A stretch of 64,000 nt of DNA from Paratinospora sagittata. Taxonomy: Eukaryota; Streptophyta; Magnoliopsida; Ranunculales; Menispermaceae. Shown one piece after another: positions 24,701 to 34,258 of the stretch (position 1 is its first letter; the number at the start of each line of letters is the position of its first letter). The DNA is taken from contig CM069612.1 of assembly GCA_035771175.1 (NCBI GenBank), positions 30,204,150-30,268,149 of the forward strand, given 5' to 3'. The position numbers were made by a program, and so were the translations under genes. The notes under the pieces were generated by a model. It searched no databases. It had not been told where the DNA came from and saw only the letters and a list, made by a program, of their open reading frames with translations.

Positions 24701-25305
24701 TATTTCAAAAGTGCATGTATGTATTTTGAGCATTCATCTCACTATGTTTTATAATCCTTCATACAATTTGCTACACTTGGACCCTTTAAATACGCCCAAC
24801 ATAACTATATGAGCATGACAAGATTACAGTAGTTGTATAGGTTATTGATGCTAATTCTAATTTTTCTACTTGTCCTCCAGTGTCTAGAAATTTTATTCTT
24901 TTCTTCAATGAATAGATGAAAATTATACACAGTAGAAAGTAATACTGTAGAGAACTTCCATTTTTATAAAATCTGATTACATCTTATAGAGGTATGTGTG
25001 CAGGATATGTCAAAAAAAGAATCTTGTGTTAATGGTCTAGATTCTAGTTTCCTGTCTATTTTTCTCTTAATTTGGAGCTAGCGTTAGTACTGGTATAATA
25101 CAGTTTCTGCTTTCTTATTTGACAGGACATCAACCATGTGTACTACGAGACTGAGTACCGGACGGAGTGGTGCCAAACCAATTCAACCTTTGTTCCCTGC
25201 TTCCTATTTGCAAGGAAATTCTCTCGTAGTGCAGCTATGCGCCTTTTAAGTGACAGCGTAGTTGGTACCTTAGACGCCTCTACATTGCTGAGCACACCCT
25301 TCTGA
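18729..25305 (+). CDS. Core-2/I-branching type glycosyltransferase, GT14 family (BC10-like)
   Basis: The ten exons are 18729-18989, 19082-19198, 19393-19493, 20934-21005, 21260-21341, 22139-22219, 22486-22527, 23985-24044, 24156-24302 and 25126-25305. They sum to 1143 nt, giving 380 aa. The protein is a type II membrane protein: a basic N-tail (MKKRHQSLTPRQ), one signal-anchor helix (LVISICVALCVFVLLRL, residues about 20-36), then the Branch (PF02485) domain. Diagnostic segments are FLFLARRNLPLDFLWGSFF, FSIYVHSEPGFVFDES, VVWGESSMIEAERLLL, RFVLLSDSCVPLYNFSYIY, SFLDEKEGRYNPKMSP, QLQKQHNCIPDEHYVQ and FLFARKFSRSAAMRLL. Rice BC10, of this family, affects cell-wall strength and arabinogalactan glycosylation. 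A Golgi location and this role are inferred from the family. The donor and substrate are not known. The introns host small LTR elements and a SINE. Confidence 0.93.
19560..20073 (-). mobile_element. Degraded small LTR (SMART/TRIM-like) element, split by a SINE
   Basis: The right part (about 19990-20073: ATCATGTTAGAAATTG..AAAGCTATAGCTCGTAGGTG..GGCTCAATAATAC..CAAGCTATCA) matches the LTR of the element at 24398-24691. The inner part (GGAGATAGAAGAAAAGAG..CATGCAAATG) matches its internal region. The left LTR is reduced to a remnant (AGAAAGCTTAAGCTAATGG). A 233-bp SINE interrupts it. It lies in GT14 intron 3. Confidence 0.6.
19666..19898 (-). mobile_element. Full-length SINE (Au-like) with 15-bp target-site duplication
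   Basis: GGAAATGTCCCTCAC occurs directly before (19651-19665) and directly after (19899-19913) a 233-bp segment. Read on the minus strand, the segment starts ACTCCGCCACGGCCGGTACC. It ends with CGGATCCATG, a GCGGACCCCATGTAGTTGGG piece, AAAAGGCTTAG and a (TTGAG)n tail. The long duplication and simple-repeat tail are hallmarks of LINE-mediated SINE insertion. The last 90 nt are shared with the RTE-LINE tails scattered in this window. The name Au-like is by recollection of the tail motif and is tentative. Confidence 0.75.
21040..21158. repeat. Two-copy tandem duplication in GT14 intron 4
   Basis: A unit beginning CTAGAGGAATTTAACATT and ending TTTAGTAGTT recurs 68 bp later as CTAGGGAATTTTAGCAT...TTTAGTAGTT. 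The copies have diverged. Confidence 0.7.
23236..23378. repeat. Two-copy tandem duplication in GT14 intron 7
   Basis: CCTAAAATGTTAGGAAGATC...GTGTAAAACATT recurs about 84 bp further on as CCTAAAATGTTTGGAAGATC...GTGTAAAACATT, with small deletions. Confidence 0.7.
24398..24691 (-). mobile_element. 294-bp miniature LTR retrotransposon (SMART/TRIM-like)
   Basis: Two direct repeats of about 75 bp (24398-24472 and 24618-24691) share blocks such as ATTGGACCTAAGAGCT and GGTGGAGGCTCAACAATG. GCATG flanks both ends (24393-24397 and 24692-24696). On the minus strand the LTR runs from about TGTTAG to CTAACA. The 5' LTR is followed by TGGTATAAGAGC, resembling the tRNA primer site TGGTATCAGAGC of Ty1/copia elements. 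The purine-rich TGATGGGGAG stands just before the 3' LTR. The internal region of about 145 bp has no coding capacity, so it must have moved with another element's enzymes. It lies in intron 9 of the GT14 gene. Confidence 0.75.
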
Positions 25306-26738
25306 TCACAGTCATATATGTAAATTTCTTCAACCCTTTTAATATACCTAATCATGCCCAGTGAAAGTTGGGCAAAAAGAATATCATACTAGAAGCAAGG
25401 GTATCCATCCATCCATCCATACACGTTCACAAGAGTGTAGGATGATTTAGTATACATACATGTTCACAGGAGTGTAGCATGATTTAGTCCTTGATCAATT
25501 TTTTTCTTTTGTCAGTACACAATCTAGTATATTGTAAGTTTAACAGAGGCTGTATATTTGTTTACACAAGATGAAAGAGAAGATGAGTTATATAGTTTAT
25601 GGACAATGATCCACTGGCCTAAGTGGTTCAAATGATTTTTGTTTCCATTTTTTATGCGACATTTCTGGTCTTCTATTTTTCAACACAGCAGGAGTATTAT
25701 GTACATGGGAAAACAAATGCTATTGGCAAAGTGTCTAGGCCAATGAGCCCTTTGTTGTAGATGTACTTTTAGTTTGTAACAGGCTTAGAATCCATTCGTT
25801 GTTCAAGGGCCACTTGCTCTTTAGGGTTAATATTTGTATTAATGGGTTCCCTTTTTTTTTTTTTGGGTTTTTCAAAAGGTATCCCCACGTCCTGGGATGA
25901 GATTAGTTCTCGTTTGAGACGGAGGCAGAATAGTCGACCTCTCTCAATAAAGATGCTTTCAAGAATTGAACTATGAAATTTGTATACAATGACAACTTTG
26001 GAATTGAACTTACTTCTACTGAGTCAATTACTCGTTGGTAATGAGTTCTCGTTTTCTTTAGTCCCTTTAAGGACCTGATGTACCCAAGGCTCGAATTTGG
26101 GAGATATTAAAAAAAAAATTAATTGAAAAATAACATAAAAATGCTAATCTTGTTGATATGAGGAGTATATATATATTATTGATGAATTACCAGATTGTCT
26201 CGAATTATGTATTAACACTTAATTCAAGGTAATTTAAAAGTATATATAAAGGTGATGTTTTTATAGTTGTACACTTCAGATGTCAATGTAGCATTACTAA
26301 AAAAAAAAAAAAACTAAAGAAGAATGTACATTATTTAACTAAAAACGTATGACTGATATTAAAAAAAACCTCTAATAATAAGTAATTAGACTGATTATTA
26401 TAAAATGAAATATTCAATTAATGAACCGCACGGTTGAATTCTCTTTAACAGCGCAGGATACGCTCCTGTGAGATATCCGCACAAACCATCGTAGTTTCTG
26501 TTCCCCGCACTACGATCAAGTACACACTTCCAAAGCATTCGGCCACGCTAGCAGGTCGTTAATGCCGTCTCACACGTGGCGCTTTTAGAAAACAGATGTC
26601 GGGAAATAACGCACCTCTAGGAGCGCACAATCACTCTTTTAGATTCAAATCTAGGAGGGAAAAACACACAAAAAGAAAAAGCAAAACTATCTGAATCTTC
26701 TCTCATTCACTTTCACTTTCACTTCCTCTTTTGCATTC

Positions 26739-26779
<41 letters not shown>

Positions 26780-26798
26780 CTAAGAGAGTGCTAAAGCA
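25306..26798. other. GT14 3' UTR, spacer and CAP-H promoter/5' UTR
   Basis: A tandem pair of about 40 bp (GTTCACAAGAGTGTAGGATG / GTTCACAGGAGTGTAGCATG) lies at 25425-25488 in the GT14 3' region. The middle is AT-rich with poly-A runs. From about 26440 the base composition rises in GC, as expected of a promoter. A (GA)n run occupies 26741-26772, ending about 27 nt before the CAP-H ATG, so it is most likely in the 5' UTR. No clear TATA box is seen. Confidence 0.5.
26741..26772. repeat. (AG)n repeat in the CAP-H 5' UTR
   Basis: About 16 AG units lie just upstream of the CAP-H start codon at 26799. GAGA tracts near plant start sites can bind BPC proteins. A regulatory role here is only a possibility. 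Confidence 0.85.
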
Positions 26799-29700
26799 AT
26801 GGCAGAAACCCTAAGTCCCGACCCAACACTAACGTCGAAACAGAGAGCTGCAATGGCGGCGTATCGTCTTCAATCTCCAACGAGTCCTTTCTTCTTAGGC
26901 TCGAACGACGACCAACTCGAACGAGCCCAGGCTCGAGCAGCTCGCGCCGCCGCTAGTCGTCGCAAATCCATTCCTGCACAGCCTGCCTTTGCTTCCGTCG
27001 CTCCTCCCGATCCTTGCTTCACTAAATCTCAGATAATCGAACTCTTCCACAATTGCATCAAACTCGCCAGCGAAAACGTACATCATTTCTTCTTCACTTT
27101 TTTCTTTTTTTTTGGTTAATTTTTGGATCTTGGAGTTATTAAGAAAGATTTTTTAAGTTCTTGCAATTTAAATGCTGAGTTTTCCTTTGATAGAGCCGAG
27201 TAAAGGAAGCCGATTCATGTGGCTTAGTTGAATTGAGTTTTATCTTGAGTAATCTTTTAGGTTTTTTTTTTGTTTTTTTTTATTTTTTTTGTTTTATTTT
27301 TTTTGTTTTGGTGTACAGAAAATTAATCAGAAGAATACGTGGGAGCTAGGGCTAATAGACCATCTGAGTGAGATTATTAAGGCGGAGGCGGAAGATGATG
27401 TGGAAACGAATTTTCAAAAGGTATGGTGTGATCTGTTAAGGTGTGTGTGTGTGGTTGGTTAGGTCTGCTTGGTTCGGTTTTAATTGGCTTCCTTTTTTTT
27501 TTTTTTTTGGTATGTGTAAGGCAAGTTGCACATTGGAGGCTGGGGTGAAGATTTATGCTTTGAGGGTGGACTCGGTGTATTCAGAGGCGTATAAGGTCCT
27601 AGGAGGGATTAGTCGCGCAGGTCGTGAAGATGAACAAGGTTAGGTCATAATTTGCTGCTGTGTGTTAATTTTTCTGTTTGAAGTTTAGCTTTTTAGTTGG
27701 GGATGTTTTGGTTGGGATTTGTGCTCAAATCCCTTTCTTAGATGCTTGCATGACCCATTCTTTATTTATTGGATCATTTTTGGAAATGTTAATGAACTTC
27801 AAGGCTCAATTTGTAACTGTGAAAACTGGCTCTTTCTGTTATGAAAATTTACACAAAGTAAGGTTTGGGGAACTAAGTTACTTTGTTTACGAAATTTGTA
27901 TCTCTACTTTCTAGTTTGGGTGTTGAGGTCCTTGAGGATGAATCGAAGTGTTGCATTCCTGATACTGCCTATTATCATAATCAGAGGACTATTGGTCATC
28001 AGCTAGCATTTTGTGATAACCTGAACTTGATTTATCGTATTCACTTCCTATCTGTTATGCGAAATCGTGGTAAAGCATGAAAGAAAAAACAAGACAACAA
28101 TATTTAACGTGGTTCGACAAATTGCCTACGTTCGCGGGAGGCAGCAAACTTGTATTACTTCACCCTTAGGTGGATCTTACAGATTGGATCTCTTGAATTA
28201 GATCTCTCAGAATAGATTTATGGAATGAATTTCAAGAATGAAGTTAGACTCTATTTATAGGAGTATTCAGAGGCATTTTCGTAATTATAAATATATAATT
28301 TAATATATATTTAATATTTTAATAACCTTTCGGCGCATTCGACGCTGTCAAAAATCGGCGCCGAATGCGCCGTCCACTTTTTGGTTGCCCACATGGGCGG
28401 CGGCCACCAACTAATTAGGTGGCCGCCCATTTGTGAGGTGGTCCCCAACACTATCCACATTAGAAATTTGCATGTAAAGAGATTTTTGTGAAAAAAACCT
28501 CTGTAGAACGTGTTCTTTTACATGGGCAATTAGGCCCAGTAATGGCCCTACTCTAGCATGGTGCATAAAACTCTTGCCCATGCAAGGTCCTGGGAAGGGT
28601 CGGGAATTAAGATGTGATGGTACTGCATGTAGTCAAATAAGTTCCATTTACTTTACCCTCTTCATATTCCTGACTCTTAAGTTGAATTGTCTCCCATTTT
28701 AAACCATCTTATAAATATGGGAGGGAAATCCTAGAGGACATTGTTAAATTTTCTCCATTATTTTAAGTCTTTAACTGCCTTATTATCATGAATCGTACAA
28801 GCATCTCATAGTTTGCTCTTAGTGTGTTTCCCGCTCGGTTTATATCATAACAGAGGCTAATGCAGAGGGTGACAACAGTGAAACTGTTAAAGATGAGAGC
28901 CGTTCTAAGAAAGAATTAGAGAAAAAGGTTAGTCACTGTCTCAGTAAATATCTCTTTCTCTCCCTCTCTCCTTGTCTGTATTTCAAATATTAATGTACTG
29001 TGCAAGACGATGGCTCAAAGCAATCATACATGCAGGTGTCACCTTTATCAACATTGGAATCATTTGAGGCTCTCAACGTGAAGAAGTTTGATGGTAACTC
29101 CACATTCTAACTCATTTCTCTTGTGAGTTGATAGTCTAGCTGTTGCGTAATGACAAGGTTTTGTTTTTCTATAGTTGCATTTGTGGTGGATCCCTTGTAT
29201 CATCAAACATCTGCACAATTTGATGAAGGTGGAGCCAAGGGTCTTCTTTTGAATAATCTTGGAGTATATGGTGGCTGTTGGGTGGTATTCGATTCACTGG
29301 AAGCACCAGGGAAATGCATGCTGAGGGAAACCCAAAGTAACAAATCAGATATGGTTGATATTTCTGTTGCAAGAGGTGTGTTTACTTGATGATGGATATT
29401 TGGTTTTTGTGTTTGATGAAATAACAAAATTCTTTTCTTTTCCTTCTACTAGTCAATTCTTTCCCATGTTTACAGAATGCATCGAACAAATGGCAATCAG
29501 CATGAATACAAAAGACGAAATATCACCATCTCTTAGAAATATTGTTGACCAGTTTGATGAAGATAACCAGAGGCCTTCAAATATACCATTGAATGGGCAG
29601 AGAACAAGTGGACAAGGTGATGCTGCTGTCAGTAATGAAGTGGATTTAGATGGTGAGGTCATTGATAATTATGAGGGCTGGGGCTTTGATCATGATGATC

Positions 29701-32700
29701 AATCAAGTGTGGTTGATGAAAGTTCCACTCACAATGATAATTTTTTACCAATTCATGAAGAGGTATTTTGTTGTGTGCTATTTGATTAAGTGGTTTAGAT
29801 GGTACTCCATAATTTCTCTGCCTTATGCAGAACTGCCTCCCCCGCCCTCCCTCAAAAAAAGAAAAAAAACGATAGAACAAGAAAAAAAATGTACTGTCTT
29901 GTTACTTAAACAAGCTATTGTGTACTTCTTTAGGAGAATGGTTCATATGCGTTTGATGAAGCTGATGTGGCTGATAGGCAAGATAATGTTGTCGATTTTC
30001 TATTCTTGGGATTGGGAGTCACTTCAAACAGAAATGCTTGGGCTGGTCCTGATCATTGGAAGTTCCAGAAGGCTAAAGGTAGGAAATGAACAGAAAATTA
30101 CATGATACCACATCTTGTGTGACATGATGCAACTTGTTTAGTTTTCTGCAGGTGTGGAGGATAATCCAATTACAGAAAATGCGACAGCAAGAACATCTAG
30201 GAAAAAGAACAAAAAACAGGCAGAGTCAGATATTGATTTTACAAAATCCTTGGAGAAAGAAATGCTGGATATTTTTCGTCCCCCTAAAAATCCAAATTCT
30301 CTATTGCTACCTTCAAATAGAGTGGCATGTAAAATCTCTCTCCCTGAAGATTGCCATTATCAACCACAGAATCTTGTCAAGTTATTTCTTCTTCCTAATG
30401 TTGTGGTGAGAATTTTATAGGAGTATGATGGTGAAACCTCATTTTTGTTTTATTGCTTCCATGTTACATCCAGTGACAAATTTTCTCTTATTGTAGTGCC
30501 TCGGAAAGGGTGCAACAAGATCCACAGGTAAACAGTCTTTTCTTTGAGATGCTGTCTCGCTCTATTTTTATTTTATTTACTGTTGAAATTTATATTTTGC
30601 AAGGAGACAACAACCTTGAAATTTTGTATTGTTGCAGTGAGCTGATGTTATTGTATGTCTAGTTATCTCACACGTTGGTTGTTAATCGTTGCTTATGAAA
30701 CTTGGCTTGATTTGTTATCTCTCACGTTGGTTGTTAATTGTTGCTTATGAACCTTGGCTTGGTTTGCATTTCATTTGTGAAGTGCGCTTAATCTCGTGTC
30801 ATTCACTTTACTCTTTATAGAATAAAGCATAATATACAGTACATGTTATACATGTATAAGAACCTTCCAAAGAAGGGGAGGGAAAGGACATTGGTGGAGT
30901 TTGAAAGATGGGTTTTTTTTTTTGTTTCCTCCTTGGCCCCTTTTACCATATAAAGCCCACTTCACTCTTTCCACTTCCCTTTCCCTCTTTCGTTTGGGTC
31001 CCCCTTACTTTTCCACCTCCCTTTTTGTCTCCCCCACTTCCCTCTCTCTTTCTCTCCTCCTTCACTATCAAAATTACTTTACCATTCGAGCCCATCTCAG
31101 TTTCTCCATTGAAAAATCACACAAGGGTTTGATTTCCATGGTTTAGGGTATAGACAAAATTAACAAGTTCGTTAGATACATGTTGATTTGAAATGTTCAA
31201 CCAAGTAGATCTCAATCCTCTTTTTTCCTCTTCGTTTTTCTCTTTTAGTTGAGTGGTGTGCTTTGAACCTATGACCTCAAGGCTTGCATGGTTGTTATGT
31301 GTCAAACCATTGATCCAAGGGCTCATCCCCATCAAAATCCTTTAGTAATGGAATTCGCATTTGCTACATTGACTTGGTTATTTTTCACAGGCAAGGGACA
31401 TGCCTTACTTGACATGTTAAGATTGGGCTCAACAAACACAAATATGAAAATATGGTTGTATCCTACAGAATATTGTGTCAGTGATGGTTTAGGTTGACAT
31501 GTATCTATTGAACTCATTCATATTTCCAGTTGACTTTTTCTTTGTTTTTTATTATTTTCAACTATTACTCACACCTCTATCATAATCACTCTCACTGGTT
31601 TAATTATGATGGTGAATTTGATAAAATTTTACCATTGATTTCCTCAAATTGACACTAAATCTATTTTCCACTTATCTTTTACATTTCCATAAGTATGACA
31701 AGGCCTTAATAAGAAAATGGTTCAGATATTTGTGATGCTATTAAAGTTTGTTCCTTGTGTTTGACACTTTGTTCAATTTATTGTCATTAGGTTTCAAATT
31801 GGCACCATGATTTTTCATTCTTTCCATGAGTAAAATATGCTTGTTGCAGCTTTTCACTTTTCACCTTGGACTATTTTTTAAGCATGATATTGGGGTAGCT
31901 ATCAATAAGACTTTTTGTTAAGAATCTAATATGTTTATTCCTTTCCTCAGATGACTCAAGGTGTCGTGATTTTGAAGAATTACCTTCGTGGGACAACGAA
32001 GCTGATTTTGATGGCCAGTTTGATAATGGAGATGTTCACAGTGATGTGGAAGACATGGACTCACTCGTCTCTCAGCCTCGCCAGGTTTGCTAGAAATTTA
32101 ATAAAGCTATTATTGTTCCACTTCCCAGGTTTAGTCACTAGTTGGTGAAGCATTTTGGTAGGACTGGGAAAGGTGTTAGTCACCTATGATCACAATTGAA
32201 GTTTAGCAATTTTTATTTGCATAGAAATGAGTTGAATTTTCAAGTAGTGCCTTTGGCTAGTGATCTCCCTTGATAGAGTGGACTATTGTAAGCAGATTCA
32301 TGTAATTGGCCCCATGTAGGTGGGAAAAGGCTTTGGTGAGTCAAGTTGAGTTGAGCTATGTATGGCTAATAATCTGCTTCTACATGCACTTTCAATACAT
32401 TCAATGCACAATAAGCATATGTTTTCCTCGACTATTGGGCTTTTGAGCTCATGGACATTAGTATCATATTTCCTTTTCTGCTAACATTATTATTGCATTT
32501 CTCTTTTTGTCCACCATATAATGTAATTCTTTACAATTTGCTAATCCTTATTTTCTTTTTGTTTATTTGCCTAGGTAAATAAAATTGAAGTGCAGTATGA
32601 CAAAACCTCTAAACAAGTTGATGTTCATGCCTTGAAGGGAACTCTCTGGAATCACATGCAAGAATCTGTCAAAATGCATGAACAGGTATGCTAATTGCTT

Positions 32701-33661
32701 CTCTATAGTTTGGTTTCCATGTTGCATATAATGATATTACTTTTGAATAGACAAACATATTCACTAAGCAAACCTTTGGAGGATAGAACTTTTTCTTTTT
32801 GGTTAATTTTAGTTTCAATTAGTAGCTAGCGGTTATTTCACCCCCCATGAAACAGTATAAGAGCCAACCTTGTTAATACTCATGAAACATTATGATAGAA
32901 CTGCCTTGAAATTGGTGTGAAGCAGCTAATCGACCAACTTTATTTGAGATCTACTACAAATTTTTCTTAAACTAACTTAGAGAATGAAAAAAATTGACAC
33001 GTTTGTGGCTTGAGAAGCAAAGACCTAACAATTTATATGAAGCCATTGCTAATAATCCCCTTTATATGTAGTGTCATTCTGAATGAGGAAAGACAGAAAG
33101 GAGATACACTTAACAGACAAATATCAAACATGCCAATGGATATTTTCGTGCTAACAAATAAACTTGAACTCAAGACCTCTCAGAAGCTTGAGCTTTGATA
33201 GCATGTTAGATAACCATTGAACGCCCAAGGTGAATAGCTGATGGAGGCCTAACAATCTATATGAAGCTATCACTAAAATAGGGACCTTTTTTCTTGATTT
33301 TCAATTTTCACGTGCCAATTCTTTGTTGATTTCTAATAATATCAGAGGAATGCATACATTCTGTGACACTTACCACTCTTATACTGCTCTTCTGAACTTC
33401 AATACATGTCTTTTGATTATGAAGAAATTAATTCCTAATGATTGAAGTATCAATTGTATGATGTAGGGGCGGGATACCGCAGTGTCTTTCAGGCAAGTTC
33501 TAACCAGCTTTCCTAGTGATTGCCAAGCAGCTGCTCCTGAGGACATATCCCCTCATCTCTGTTTCATTTGCCTGTTGCATTTAGCTAATGAACATGGCTT
33601 GAACATTCGTGGCACTTCTGGTTTGGATGATCTTCATGTACAGTTTCCTAATTTTTTGTGA
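26799..33661 (+). CDS. CAPH: Condensin complex subunit 2 (CAP-H / Barren kleisin)
   Basis: The thirteen exons are 26799-27077, 27319-27420, 27521-27638, 28854-28927, 29036-29093, 29175-29375, 29476-29762, 29934-30078, 30152-30405, 30497-30527, 31951-32084, 32575-32685 and 33467-33661. They sum to 1989 nt and 662 aa, close to the usual plant length. Recognisable blocks are the N-terminal kleisin segment (IIELFHNCIKLASENKINQK, NTWELGLIDHLSEII), SCTLEAGVKIYALRVDSVY, the WDNEADFDGQFDN acidic block, and the C-terminal winged-helix region (TLWNHMQESVKMHEQ, ISPHLCFICLLHLANEHGL). As the kleisin, CAP-H bridges the SMC2/SMC4 heads and binds the HEAT-repeat subunits of condensin I in mitotic chromosome compaction. 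Introns 3, 10 and 12 carry a solo LTR, LINE tails and a small LTR element. No lesions were seen. Confidence 0.94.
27184..27241 (+). repeat. RTE-LINE tail fragment in CAP-H intron 1
   Basis: It reads FDRAE, stop, RKPIHVA and then GGCTTAGTTGAATTGAG. This is the DR.EWRKRIHVA codons followed by a shortened tail. Confidence 0.55.
28053..28450. mobile_element. 398-bp solo LTR with CTATC target-site duplication
   Basis: The segment begins TGTTATGCG and ends GTCCCCAACA (TG...CA). CTATC precedes it (28048-28052) and follows it (28451-28455). It contains TTTAACGTGGTTCGACAAAT, a motif I associate with plant LTRs. No internal retroelement region is present, so this is a solo LTR left by recombination. 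Two strong palindromes lie near its end: GGCGCATTCG...CGAATGCGCC and ATGGGCGGCGGCCACC...GGTGGCCGCCCAT. Both are unusually GC-rich for this window. It lies in CAP-H intron 3. Confidence 0.85.
30662..30765. repeat. Two-copy 52-bp tandem repeat in CAP-H intron 10
   Basis: GTTATCTCACACGTTGGTTG...CTTGGCTTGATTT is followed directly by GTTATCTCTCACGTTGGTTG...CTTGGCTTGGTTT. Confidence 0.85.
30926..31062. repeat. Pyrimidine-rich tract in CAP-H intron 10
   Basis: About 135 bp on + are very largely C and T (CCACTTCCCTTTCCCTCTTT, CTCCCCCACTTCCCTCTCTC). It resembles a leader or promoter tract more than intron sequence, yet no exon follows it. Confidence 0.6.
32271..32355 (+). repeat. RTE-LINE tail fragment in CAP-H intron 11
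   Basis: TTGATAGAGTGGACTATTG, then GCAGATTCATGTAATTGGCC, CCATGTAGGTGGG and AAAAGGCTTTGGTGAG, ending CAAGTTGAGTTGAG. In frame it reads LDRVDYCKQIHVIGP, a decayed DR.EWRKRIHVADP. Confidence 0.65.
33005..33275 (-). mobile_element. Third small LTR (SMART/TRIM-like) copy, in CAP-H intron 12
   Basis: Direct repeats at about 33023-33055 (CCTAACAATTTATATGAAGC) and 33247-33275 (CCTAACAATCTATATGAAGC) flank an internal stretch. That stretch includes GGAGATACACTTAACAG, CTTGAACTCAAGACCTC and GATAGCATGTTAGATAACC. It has the same layout as the 24398-24691 element but is more diverged and shortened on the left. Confidence 0.55.
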
Positions 33662-34258
33662 ATCTCTCCTGTAATTTACTATGCTTTGTACCATACCAAT
33701 CCATCTTTTGTATTCTAAATGCATCTTAGAAATGGTTCACGTATACTTTCTTGTTGCTTACCATTTTTCACAAGTGCTAGGAAGAAGATGTTTTTGATAT
33801 AGCTTGGTGAGCATCAACTTGATGATATGCTGGTGGTACATGTACTTTCATTGCATTACAACTTCGAAATATCACATTTTTTAGCATCATACAAAATATT
33901 GATCAAGTAGGCTCTGTGATCTATTAACTCACAAGATGAGAAGAAATATGTTAAATAAAGAAACTGCACAAACTTGTGTTCTATTACATATTTCTGACAC
34001 ATCTAAGCAAAAACTCTAGGATCATTATGGCCTCCTATTCAATGATCCACAATGATTTCACTACCTTCTACCCCAACTGTAAATTATTAAGATAATTGGC
34101 ATGATTACAGAAATTATTCAATTCCTATAACTCTACCTAACCAGACTTCAATAGCAAAAGTATAAATAGCAGAGCCCTTTCAAATGGTACACTTGCCTGC
34201 TCTGGTAATGCTTCACCTGGAAGAAAAACAGAACAAGAGAAAATTATGTAACCATCGG
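33662..34258. other. Convergent spacer between CAP-H and CNOT9
   Basis: It holds the 3' UTRs of both genes. A 23-nt stretch at about 34152-34174 (AGCAAAAGTATAAATAGCAG...) is repeated exactly at about 43324-43346, downstream of the second CNOT9 copy, showing that the duplication included the 3' flank. No other gene is seen. Confidence 0.6.

Noticed and set aside
30901..31146. Phe/Pro/Ser-rich open frames in CAP-H intron 10
   Set aside because: These are translations of a pyrimidine tract. CAP-H splices across it in frame.
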